A stretch of DNA of 64,000 nucleotides from positions 558,001-622,000 of the forward strand of contig CBDEGP010000002.1 in assembly GCA_965237875.1 (NCBI GenBank). The letters run 5' to 3'. Within the stretch, counting starts at the first letter, position 1. Each line of letters begins with the position of its first letter. Made by a program: the position numbers and the translations under genes. This DNA is from DAOUJI01 sp965237875. GTDB lineage: Bacteria; Chloroflexota; Dehalococcoidia; Lucifugimonadales; JAGWBF01. The notes beneath the pieces are model-generated. The model had not been told where the DNA came from, did no database searches, and saw nothing but the letters and a program-made list of their open reading frames with translations. Shown here piece by piece: positions 51,790-59,069 of the stretch.

Positions 51790-52289
51790 GCGTCGGAAAG
51801 TCCCTTTAGCTCGACTATCCAGGCCTCGGCCTTGCCGTCCTTTATCTCCAGGATGGCTACGTGCCCCAGACCAATGTACATGTTGGGGCCGGGGGCGGTG
51901 GGGCTGCCTGGGTTCACCCGTAGAAAGCCGTTCTCTGTCACCACTTCCGGGACGTGGGTGTCGCCGTAGACCACCACGTCCACGTTGCTGCTGAAGAACC
52001 TATCGAGGGGAAGTTCGGGGTAGTTGAAGACGTGGACGACGCCCACTTTCAGACCCTCAACCTCCAGAATATGCACCGGCTTTATTCTGGGGTCGACAAG
52101 GCCGTCGTCGTTGTTGCCTTCCGCGGCGTATACCGGGGCGATGCGTTCGAGCCAGTCCAATGCCCTGCCCACCTGAATGTCCCCGGCGTGGAGCACCATG
52201 TCCACACCCCGGAAGGCCGTCTCGACTTCCTTGGGGATTTCTTTCGCCACGGTGGGAATGTGAGTGTCGGAGATAAGACCCAGCTTCAT
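51786..52289 (-). CDS. Calcineurin-like metallophosphoesterase (YfcE/MJ0936 type)
   Basis: 167 residues. The metal ligands are in order: Asp8 and His10 (LISDTHIP), Asp37 (HAGDIQ), Asn60 of the GNND motif (AEGNNDDG), His86 (GVVHVFNY, where GH is usual) and the GDTH motif (109-112) with NPGSPTAPGP after it. Length and order are normal for small phosphodiesterases of the YfcE/MJ0936 group. The physiological substrate is unknown. It starts 9 nt past the VOC gene stop in the same direction, so the two are probably co-transcribed. Confidence 0.9.
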   Translation of the reverse strand: MKLGLISDTHIPTVAKEIPKEVETAFRGVDMVLHAGDIQVGRALDWLERIAPVYAAEGNNDDGLVDPRIKPVHILEVEGLKVGVVHVFNYPELPLDRFFSSNVDVVVYGDTHVPEVVTENGFLRVNPGSPTAPGPNMYIGLGHVAILEIKDGKAEAWIVELKGLSDA

Positions 52290-52298
52290 GGGACGTCC

Positions 52299-52691
52299 TT
52301 AGACCAGGACTCCAAAGCCCGACTTGGTGCACACTTCCAGCCTGTTCCCGTCGAGGTCCTCGAAATAGAAGGCGCGTTGCCCGTCGTGGCGTGTGGATAT
52401 TTCAGTCAGCGCGGTCACACCCAGGGACTCGTAATGGGTGCGGGCTCCCTCGATGTCGTCCACTTCAAAGGCTGTGTGGTGGGAGGGGGCGGATGGAGCG
52501 TCCGGGTTCTCGATGATGTGGACCATAGCTCCGCTGGGAAGCTGGAGCCAGTAGAGGTTGTCGCTGTCCACCATTTTGGGTATCTGCTTGATGCCCAGGA
52601 CTTCCTGGTACCAACCGAGGGCCTTATCCTTGTCCTTCACGTTGTAGGTAATGTGATTGATTCCTTTGAGCCTGATGGAGTCGTCGACCAT
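52299..52691 (-). CDS. VOC (glyoxalase/dioxygenase superfamily) protein
   Basis: 130 residues with two beta-alpha-beta-beta-beta modules: LKGINHITYNVKDKDKALGW with YQEVLGIKQIPKM, and PSHHTAFEVDDIEGARTHYE with SLGVTALTEI. Likely metal ligands are His14, His72 and a late Glu in the motif DLDGNRLEVC, the typical VOC triad. Substrate unknown; glyoxalase, dioxygenase and epimerase activities all occur. Good ribosome site (AAAGGAGGACGC). Confidence 0.87.
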   Translation of the reverse strand: MVDDSIRLKGINHITYNVKDKDKALGWYQEVLGIKQIPKMVDSDNLYWLQLPSGAMVHIIENPDAPSAPSHHTAFEVDDIEGARTHYESLGVTALTEISTRHDGQRAFYFEDLDGNRLEVCTKSGFGVLV

Positions 52692-52796
52692 GGCGCTGCG
52701 TCCTCCTTTGGCGGTTCACCGCTTGGTTCCCCAATCATAGCAGAGTTTGCGCCGTGGGCAAGCCCGGAGGCGACCCAGCCGGAAGAGGCGCTCAAG

Positions 52797-52825
52797 TTGA
52801 CACCCATACGGACACTAAGTATCCT
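52797..52825 (+). promoter_or_regulatory. Promoter of the second CoA-transferase pair
   Basis: TTGACA (52797-52802), 17-bp spacer, TATCCT (52820-52825), about 60 nt upstream of the first CoA-transferase ATG. Confidence 0.6.
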
Positions 52826-52887
52826 GTTTTGGTTCCTGGCCCCGGCTTGGGACCGAGCGTTGTCCGCAGTGTTCAAGGAGGATAAGC

Positions 52888-54219
52888 ATGGACCTTCCAC
52901 GGCCGCTGGATGGAGTCCGAATCCTGGATTTCACGTGGGTTAGAGCCGGCCCGTGGTCCACTCGGTGGCTGGCTGCTCTGGGAGCCGAAGTGCTGAAGGT
53001 GCAGTGGCCCTACAGTCTGGGCCCCGGCCAGCGCATCCGGCCCGGCGAGCTTCCCCGTGACCCCAACTCCGCGCCCAACTCCGACGAAAACAACACCAAT
53101 AAGCTGGGCATAACCCTGAACGTGCGCAGTGAGAAGGGCCTGTCAATCACCAAGCGCCTCATCGCAAAATCCGATGTTGTAATCGAAAACTTCAGCGCCA
53201 CCGTGATGCAGCGATGGGGCCTGGGCTACAGCGACATGACGGCTGTAAACCCGAAGATCATATATATGTCCATGGCGGGATTCGGTCATACGGGACCCTA
53301 TCTCCCCTACACCACCTTCGGCCCCGCCGCCGCCGCCCTCGCCGGCCTCAGTCTCATGTCCGGGCTTCCCGGCAAGCCTCCTGCAGGATGGGGGTACTCC
53401 TACCTGGACGACACCGGAGGAATGTATGGAGCTATGTTCGTAATCACGGCCCTGGAGGCCAGAAACCGGACGGGCGAAGGCCAGCACGTGGACATGGGGC
53501 AGATGGTCATGGGCGCCACCCTCACGGGCCCTGCTTTCCTTGACTATACGGTCAATGGGCGCTCCACTAATCGGGAAGGCTATCCCGCGGGGAACAGGTC
53601 CATGTGGCCTGAAGCGCCGCCCATAAGCGGCTTCCGTGGGCGGGCCGCCGTGCCCCACAACTCATACCGGACTAAGCCGGGGGACTACAACGACTGGTGC
53701 GTCGTGGCCTGCTTCACCGACGCGGAGTGGCACGGGTTGGTGAAGGTCATGGGAAGCCCCGCATGGGCCTCGGCCGGCAAGTTCTCAACCCTTCTGGGCC
53801 GCATCCGCAACCAGGAGGAACTTGACGAGAAGATAGAAGAGTGGACGCTCACCCTCGACAAGTATGAAATTGCCGAAAGATGTCAGGCCGCAGGCGTACC
53901 GGCGGCTCCGGTCCAGTCCTCGCAAGACAGGGTGGAACGGGACCCCCAGATGAAGGCTAGGGGGCACTTCAGCTCCGTGCTGGACCATCCCGTGTTGGGG
54001 CCAAAGCGCCACCAGAGCGCTCCTTTCACCATGTCCAACGCGTTAGTTGGAGTGCACCGCCCGTCCCCCATGTTGGGGCAGGATACGGCTGAGGTGATGC
54101 AGAGGGTGTTGGGCATGACCAAGGAAGAGGTGAAGGAGGGCTATAAAGACGGCGCCTTCTGGCCTGAAGACCTGGGCTATTACCCCCAACTTGAGGAGGC
54201 CATGAATGAGCTTGGATAA
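52888..54219 (+). CDS. CaiB/BaiF family CoA-transferase (type A, second pair)
   Basis: 443 residues, colinear with the 446-residue enzyme at 35860: MDLPRPLDGVRILDFTWVRA with GPWSTRWLAALGAEVLKVQW, ITLNVRSEKGLSITKRLIAK, SMAGFGHTGPYLPYTTFGPA, and GQHVDMGQMVMGATLTGPAF with the probable catalytic Asp202. The tail GYYPQLEEAMNELG corresponds to PRYPHVEEALL in the paralogue. AAGGAGGATAAGC precedes the ATG. The end overlaps the start of the type B gene by 14 nt, a coupling also present (4 nt) in the first pair. Confidence 0.93.
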   Translation: MDLPRPLDGVRILDFTWVRAGPWSTRWLAALGAEVLKVQWPYSLGPGQRIRPGELPRDPNSAPNSDENNTNKLGITLNVRSEKGLSITKRLIAKSDVVIENFSATVMQRWGLGYSDMTAVNPKIIYMSMAGFGHTGPYLPYTTFGPAAAALAGLSLMSGLPGKPPAGWGYSYLDDTGGMYGAMFVITALEARNRTGEGQHVDMGQMVMGATLTGPAFLDYTVNGRSTNREGYPAGNRSMWPEAPPISGFRGRAAVPHNSYRTKPGDYNDWCVVACFTDAEWHGLVKVMGSPAWASAGKFSTLLGRIRNQEELDEKIEEWTLTLDKYEIAERCQAAGVPAAPVQSSQDRVERDPQMKARGHFSSVLDHPVLGPKRHQSAPFTMSNALVGVHRPSPMLGQDTAEVMQRVLGMTKEEVKEGYKDGAFWPEDLGYYPQLEEAMNELG

Positions 54220-55483
54220 CCAACCTCCGGGGCCTCTGGCTGGGTGCAGGGCGCTTGAACTGGCGGACCACAAGGGGGAGTTTTGCGGCAAGCTCCTGGC
54301 GGACATGGGGGCCGACGTGATAAAGATCGAACCTCCTGGAGGCCAGAGCACCCGCACCATCGGGCCTTTCGTTGATGACGTTCCCAACCTCAACCGGAGC
54401 CTGAACTTCTGGCAGTACAACACCTCGAAGCGCGGCATAACTCTCAACCTGAAAACCGAAGACGGCCGCAGGCTGTTCAAGAGCCTGCTCTCAAGGGCTG
54501 ACATCGTCCTGGAAAGCTACGATCCTGGGTATCTTCCGTCCCTGGGTCTGGGCTACAAGGACTTGGAAAAACTGAACCCCAGGCTGATTATGTGCTCCAT
54601 AACTCCCTTCGGACAGGAGGGCCCCTGGGCCCATCTGAAAACTTCGGACCTGGTGCATCTGGCCGCAGGCGGCATTATGGGTTCTACGGGGTACGACGAC
54701 GAGGATGTGGCCGGTGGGCCTCCCATGGCCCCGGACGGCGGGCACGCCTGGCACATGGGCTGCCATTACTCCTACATGGCGATCATGGCGGCCCTGTATC
54801 TGCGCCATTCAACCGACCGCGGGCAGTACATAGACTCCTCGATTCACGAGGCTTGCTCCCTGACCACCGAATCAGCCATCCGGTTCTACGTATATGACGA
54901 CGTGGTCGTGTACCGGCACACAGGGCGTCACCAGACCCCGCAGCGCATCGACAAGATGCGTCCCGCCGCCGTGGAAATGGAAACGTCGGACGGCAAGTGG
55001 GTCCATCTGGCTATGGGCGGCCTGCTTATGACTCCGCCCATGCTGCGCAAGCTGGCCGAATGGATGAACGAGACGGGAATGGCACAGGACCTGCTGGACG
55101 ACAGCTACATGGACGCCGACTTTGTCCGTAAAAACGATGACCACGTGTACGACGTGCTCAGGGCCTTCTTCAAGACCCGCAAGCAGGACGAGCTTTGGCA
55201 CGCCGGGCAGAAGATGGGCTTCCCCTGGGGAGCCATCTACTCCAGCGACCAGATGGCGACGGACCCACACCTTGAGGAGCGGGGTTTCTTCCTGAACGTG
55301 GAGCACCCGGAGCTGGGCAGGAGTTACACTTACCCCGGCCCCGCGGCCATCTTCAACGCATCACCTCAGAGGATATACAGGAGAGCCCCACTAGTGGGGG
55401 AACACAACGAAGAGGTCCTCTGCAAGGAGATCGGCGTCAGCAAGCAGGAGTTGGCTATTCTGTCCGAATACGGCGCCGTCTAG
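54206..55483 (+). CDS. CaiB/BaiF family CoA-transferase (type B, second pair)
   Basis: 425 residues, colinear with the 437-residue enzyme at 34550: LELADHKGEFCGKLLADMGA, VIKIEPPGGQSTRTIGPFVD, NTSKRGITLNLKTEDGRRLF, LMSC-type ICSITPFGQEGPWAHLKT, and GQYIDSSIHEACSLTTESAI with probable catalytic Asp210. The C-terminus YRRAPLVGEHNEEVLCKEIG is shared with the paralogue. Together with the type A partner it probably forms a heteromeric succinyl-CoA- or acetyl-CoA-dependent transferase; donor and acceptor are unknown. Confidence 0.93.
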   Translation: MSLDNQPPGPLAGCRALELADHKGEFCGKLLADMGADVIKIEPPGGQSTRTIGPFVDDVPNLNRSLNFWQYNTSKRGITLNLKTEDGRRLFKSLLSRADIVLESYDPGYLPSLGLGYKDLEKLNPRLIMCSITPFGQEGPWAHLKTSDLVHLAAGGIMGSTGYDDEDVAGGPPMAPDGGHAWHMGCHYSYMAIMAALYLRHSTDRGQYIDSSIHEACSLTTESAIRFYVYDDVVVYRHTGRHQTPQRIDKMRPAAVEMETSDGKWVHLAMGGLLMTPPMLRKLAEWMNETGMAQDLLDDSYMDADFVRKNDDHVYDVLRAFFKTRKQDELWHAGQKMGFPWGAIYSSDQMATDPHLEERGFFLNVEHPELGRSYTYPGPAAIFNASPQRIYRRAPLVGEHNEEVLCKEIGVSKQELAILSEYGAV

Positions 55484-55502
55484 CGCCGCGCCTGGCATTA
55501 TT

Positions 55503-55667
55503 CGCCCTCACCCCAACCCTCTCCCGTCAAGAGGCCTTTGCGTCACTTTCGTCATACCGGCGGAGGCCGGTATCCAGGGCCTCCTCTGAAGCTGCGTGAC
55601 GCCCTCACCCCATCCCTCTCCCAGGGGAAGAGGGGGTTTTGCGAAGGTACCGTCAATGGAGAGGGGG
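55503..55667. repeat. Dispersed intergenic repeat, long copy 1
   Basis: Contains CCCTCTCCCGTCAAGAGGCC, then the hairpin ATACCGGC-GGAG-GCCGGTAT (55554-55573) and TCCAGGGCC, then CGCCCTCACCCCATCCCTCT and GTACCGTCAA. The same blocks in the same order occur at 62487-62641. It lies between convergent genes and may shape transcript ends. Confidence 0.7.
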
Positions 55668-55714
55668 GAAGCTAATGTCCCTTCCCCTAGCCGGAGGAAG
55701 GTTAGGATGGGGGG

Positions 55715-56953
55715 TTATCCCTTCTTCAAGACCAGGCCCGCTGCGCCGGTCACCGCCGTCTGTAGAGCGATCTTGGGGTCTTTGACCTGCCTGCAGATGG
55801 ACCTGTCGTAGTTGTGTTCGCCGTTCTGCCAGTTGGGGCAGAGGTCCTCGGCGTCGCCGCGCAGCTGCTGTACGGCCTCGGCGATGTTGTTGATGCCGTG
55901 GGCGTAGCCTTCGTTCATCAGCCCGCCGTGAGTCTGCATGGGAAGCTCGCCGTCCAGGGCGATGCGCCCGCCTTTGATGAAGTCCTTGGCCTCGCCCGGC
56001 TTGCAGAACCCTACCCCTTCCAGGGCGCGCATGGGGTTGTCGGTGAAGTTGTCATAGGCTTCATATACGTCGATGTCCTCAAGCCCGATGCCGGCGGCCT
56101 CCAGAAGCCGTGAGCTTACGTGAGAAAAGCCCGTGTCCAGTATCTCGGGACGCCTGCCCGATCCGCCGATGCCGGCGGAAATAAGCACGGGAGTCTTCCT
56201 CAGGTCCCTGGCTCTCTCCTTGGTGGTGACGATCATGGCGCAGGCGACGTCTGTTTCCAGGCAGCAGTCCAGCAGATGGTAAGGGTGGACGATCATCCGG
56301 GAGTTCTGGTGGTCGTCCACGGTGATGGGTTCCCGCATGATGGCCCTTGGGTTCTTGGCGGCGTTGGAACGGGCGTTTACACAGAAGTTTGCCAGGTCGG
56401 AGCTTTCGACGCCGTACAACTCCATCCACCGTTGGGCTTCCATGGCGAAGATGTGGGGAGCGCCTGCGTAGCCGTAGACGGCGGTGAACTGGGAGGGCCC
56501 GGCAATCTTGTTGCTTCCGGCGCCGACGCCGTAGGACGCGCCGCCGAACTGTCCCATGCGAACGCCGGACCGTCCGTTCATGGCCCGGAACACGAGCATG
56601 TACTTGGCGATGCCGTGGTATACAGCCTCGGCCGCTTGCACGATGGTGAAGGAAGAGAGGTTGCCGCCTCCCAGCATGGGGGAGTTGAAGTTGACCTCTT
56701 TGACGTTCAATGAATGGAGGGTCTGTTGAGGCGCTACAGTGTCGTTGAAGCCGTAGTTCACACCTCCGTCCAACTCCTTGGGGTCCAGACCGGCGTCCTT
56801 GCATGCGTCCATGGCCGCCCTGACCGCCAGGGTCAGGACCGAGACGCCCGACCGCCGTGAGAACCCTCCGGGGACTTCAGGGCTCCGGCTGTAGCCTACT
56901 CCGGCTATGGCAACTTGGTCCCGGAAACTCTGCTCTCTCTGTAAAGCCGCCAT
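55715..56953 (-). CDS. Thiolase-like protein without cysteine nucleophile (SCP-x/Ltp2-like), copy 2
   Basis: 412 residues. Opens with VAIAGVGYSRSPEVPGGFSR, then LTLAVRAAMDACKDAGLDPK. At the position where thiolases carry the catalytic Cys (after the first-half fold, FNSPMLGGGNLSSFTIVQAA) no cysteine is present. The C-terminal part reads QTHGGLMNEGYAHGINNIAE with AVQQLRGDAEDLC, matching sterol-carrier-protein thiolases and Ltp2-type retro-aldolases. Ltp2 enzymes need a DUF35 partner, and one is encoded 30 nt upstream. A C-C cleaving aldolase or lyase on an acyl-CoA is therefore more likely than thiolysis. Confidence 0.85.
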   Translation of the reverse strand: MAALQREQSFRDQVAIAGVGYSRSPEVPGGFSRRSGVSVLTLAVRAAMDACKDAGLDPKELDGGVNYGFNDTVAPQQTLHSLNVKEVNFNSPMLGGGNLSSFTIVQAAEAVYHGIAKYMLVFRAMNGRSGVRMGQFGGASYGVGAGSNKIAGPSQFTAVYGYAGAPHIFAMEAQRWMELYGVESSDLANFCVNARSNAAKNPRAIMREPITVDDHQNSRMIVHPYHLLDCCLETDVACAMIVTTKERARDLRKTPVLISAGIGGSGRRPEILDTGFSHVSSRLLEAAGIGLEDIDVYEAYDNFTDNPMRALEGVGFCKPGEAKDFIKGGRIALDGELPMQTHGGLMNEGYAHGINNIAEAVQQLRGDAEDLCPNWQNGEHNYDRSICRQVKDPKIALQTAVTGAAGLVLKKG

Positions 56954-56983
56954 GCCACTCCTTTCGAGGTTAGACTGCGGTCT

Positions 56984-57406
56984 TCAAGCAGGCTTCCACC
57001 GGAATATGGTGTCTTCGGGGGTTACGTCGTCGTAGACGATTTCCAGGGGCATGCCTATCTTCAGGCCGGCGTTGTCCACGTCCACCACGTTGGAGACCAT
57101 GTGGACGTTGGGGGCCTCGTCCGGGGCGACTTGCACGACGTTGTAGGGCGCTATTTCGCGCCACTGCGGGAAAACGGGCTGGGTGATGATGATGTAGGTG
57201 TACAGCGTGGCTTTGCCCGACAGCGTTTGCCACTGGTAGTCTTCCGACTGGCAATAGGGGCAGGTCTGCTGGGGCGGCCATCGGAATTGCGAGCATGGCC
57301 CGCACTGTTGGAGCTTGAACTCATGATTCCTGACGCTCTCCCAGAAGGGTCCGGTTTCGAAGTCCGGGTCGGGGACCAGGAACGGGTATTCAGAGTTGGT
57401 TGACAT
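56984..57406 (-). CDS. DUF35 OB-fold protein with zinc ribbon
   Basis: 140 residues. An N-terminal helix (FETGPFWESVRNHEFKLQQC), a rubredoxin-like zinc ribbon with Cys35/Cys38 (CGPC) and Cys49/Cys52 (CPYC), then an OB-fold (GKATLYTYIIITQPVFPQWR, YNVVQVAPDEAPNVHMVSNV, KIGMPLEIVYDDVTPED). DUF35 proteins partner with thiolase-like enzymes and channel or activate acyl-CoA. The start codon overlaps the stop of the upstream thiolase-like gene (TAATG), strong evidence for a stoichiometric complex. Confidence 0.92.
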   Translation of the reverse strand: MSTNSEYPFLVPDPDFETGPFWESVRNHEFKLQQCGPCSQFRWPPQQTCPYCQSEDYQWQTLSGKATLYTYIIITQPVFPQWREIAPYNVVQVAPDEAPNVHMVSNVVDVDNAGLKIGMPLEIVYDDVTPEDTIFRWKPA

Positions 57407-58635
57407 TAATCACCTCTCTTGAGGACTAGGCCCGACGCTCCGGTGACTGCGGTGGACAGGCCGATCTTGGGGTCTCTGACCTGCCTGCAAATGGACCTGT
57501 CGAAAGTGTGCTCGCCGTTTTGCCAGTTGGGACAGAGGTCTTCCGCGTCCCAGCGCAGTTGCTGCACCGCCTCGGTGATGTTGTTGATGCCGTGGGCGTA
57601 GCCTTCGTTCATCAGCCCGCCGTGGGTCTGCATGGGAAGCTCGCCGTCCAGGGAGATGCGTCCGTCTTTGATGAAGTCCTTGACCTCGCCGAACTTGCAG
57701 AACCCCATCCCCTCGATGGCCCGCATCGGGTTGTCGGTGAAGTTGTCGTAGGCCTCGTAGAAGTCCATGTCGCTCAACTGGGTTCCCGCAGCTTCCATCA
57801 GTCGAGGGCTTATCTTGGGAAAGCCGTTGTCGGTGATGTCCGGCCTTATGGAGAGTCCACCGATGCCGGCGGAGATAAGCACGGGGGTCTTCCTCAGGTC
57901 CCTGGCCCTCTCCGCAGAGGTGACGATCATGGCGCAGGCGACGTCGGTTTCCAGGCAGCAGTCAAGGAGATGGTAGGGGTGGACGATCATACGTGAATTC
58001 TGGTGGTCGTCCACGGTGATGGGCTCCCGCATGGTGGCCCTTGGGTTCTTGACGGCGTTGGAGCGGGCGTTGATGCAGAAGTTGGCCAAGTCCGAGCTTT
58101 CGACGCCGTACATGTGCATCCATCGCTGTGCTTCCATAGCGAAGATGTGGGGAGCGCCTGCGTAGCCGTAGGTGGCGGTGAACTGGGAAGGCCCGCCGAT
58201 CTTGTTGCTCCGGGCGCCGACGCTGTAGGACGCGCCGCCGAACTGTCCCATGCGCACGCCGGAGCGTCCGTTCATGGCCCTGAACACGATGGCGTAGTTG
58301 CATATTCCGTGGTAGACGGCCTGGGCTGCTTGTACCACGGCGAAGTGCGAGAGACCGCCGCCTCCCAGCAGGGGCGAGTTGTAGTTGACCTGTTTTGCGT
58401 GGAGGGAGTGGAGAAGCTGTTGAGGAGCTACGGTGTCGTTGAAACCCCAACATGCCCCGCCGTCCAGGTCCGTCGGGTCCAATCCCGCGTCCCCGCATGC
58501 GTCGAGCGCCGCTCTAACCGCAAGGGTCAGGACTGACACTCCCGACCGTCGCGAGAAACCTCCGGGGACCTCGGGGCTCCGGCTGTAACCTACGCCCACC
58601 ACCGCAGTCTGGTCCCGGAATTCTTTTTCGGACAT
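57406..58635 (-). CDS. Thiolase-like protein without cysteine nucleophile (SCP-x/Ltp2-like), copy 1
   Basis: 409 residues, almost identical in layout to copy 2: VVGVGYSRSPEVPGGFSRRS, LTLAVRAALDACGDAGLDPT, YNSPLLGGGGLSHFAVVQAA (no nucleophile Cys), NARSNAVKNPRATMREPITV, and QTHGGLMNEGYAHGINNITE. Most of the sequence is shared between copies, so the duplication is recent or under strong constraint. The differences cluster in the first third and around NGFPKISPRLMEAAGTQLSD. It is first in the operon; AAAGGGGACTG precedes the ATG. A DUF35-dependent aldolase role is inferred. Confidence 0.85.
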   Translation of the reverse strand: MSEKEFRDQTAVVGVGYSRSPEVPGGFSRRSGVSVLTLAVRAALDACGDAGLDPTDLDGGACWGFNDTVAPQQLLHSLHAKQVNYNSPLLGGGGLSHFAVVQAAQAVYHGICNYAIVFRAMNGRSGVRMGQFGGASYSVGARSNKIGGPSQFTATYGYAGAPHIFAMEAQRWMHMYGVESSDLANFCINARSNAVKNPRATMREPITVDDHQNSRMIVHPYHLLDCCLETDVACAMIVTSAERARDLRKTPVLISAGIGGLSIRPDITDNGFPKISPRLMEAAGTQLSDMDFYEAYDNFTDNPMRAIEGMGFCKFGEVKDFIKDGRISLDGELPMQTHGGLMNEGYAHGINNITEAVQQLRWDAEDLCPNWQNGEHTFDRSICRQVRDPKIGLSTAVTGASGLVLKRGD

Positions 58636-58905
58636 CAGTCCCCTTTCCTATAAAGCGAGGCGTACCCCCTGACAGGCGTACGCCTCACCAAGTCGTGTCT
58701 GGAAAGCGTCCCCAATCTAATGCATGGCCTAGGTAGTGTCAAGTGTGCGTGGAGATACGATCAATGAAGGTGGCGTGCGTCGATTTTGGGGACACACGTA
58801 AGGTCTTTCGCCCTCGGATTGCAGAGGGTTCGGGTGACGGTGGTTAACATAGGATTACCATGAGAATAGACCATCTATATCTACTCATAAGTGGGAGCCG
58901 AAGTG

Positions 58906-59064
58906 ATGGGCGATGCTAGAGCAAGCCAGAATGATGGGGGTGGGAAAGAACGGGATAAGAACCCAGTTGATACCGAGTACTGTCGAGTATTAACGTGTTT
59001 GGAGGACGTTTATGCTAAAATCGAAAGCAAGTACCGCCGCTTGATAAGGAAAGGGGACTCTTAG
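58906..59064 (+). CDS. 52-residue protein preceding the GmrSD-like gene
   Basis: ATG at 58906 with GGGAG about 10 nt upstream; the stop is 5 nt before the ATG of the DUF262 gene. The N-terminal half is polar (MGDARASQNDGGGKERDKNP) and the second half an amphipathic, basic helix (CLEDVYAKIESKYRRLIRKG). The codon and base use is AT-richer than the region, as is that of the DUF262 gene. No homologue recognised. Position suggests an accessory or antitoxin-like partner; a leader ORF is the alternative. Upstream, 58636-58905 contains no other supported feature. Confidence 0.5.
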   Translation: MGDARASQNDGGGKERDKNPVDTEYCRVLTCLEDVYAKIESKYRRLIRKGDS

Positions 59065-59069
59065 GCACT

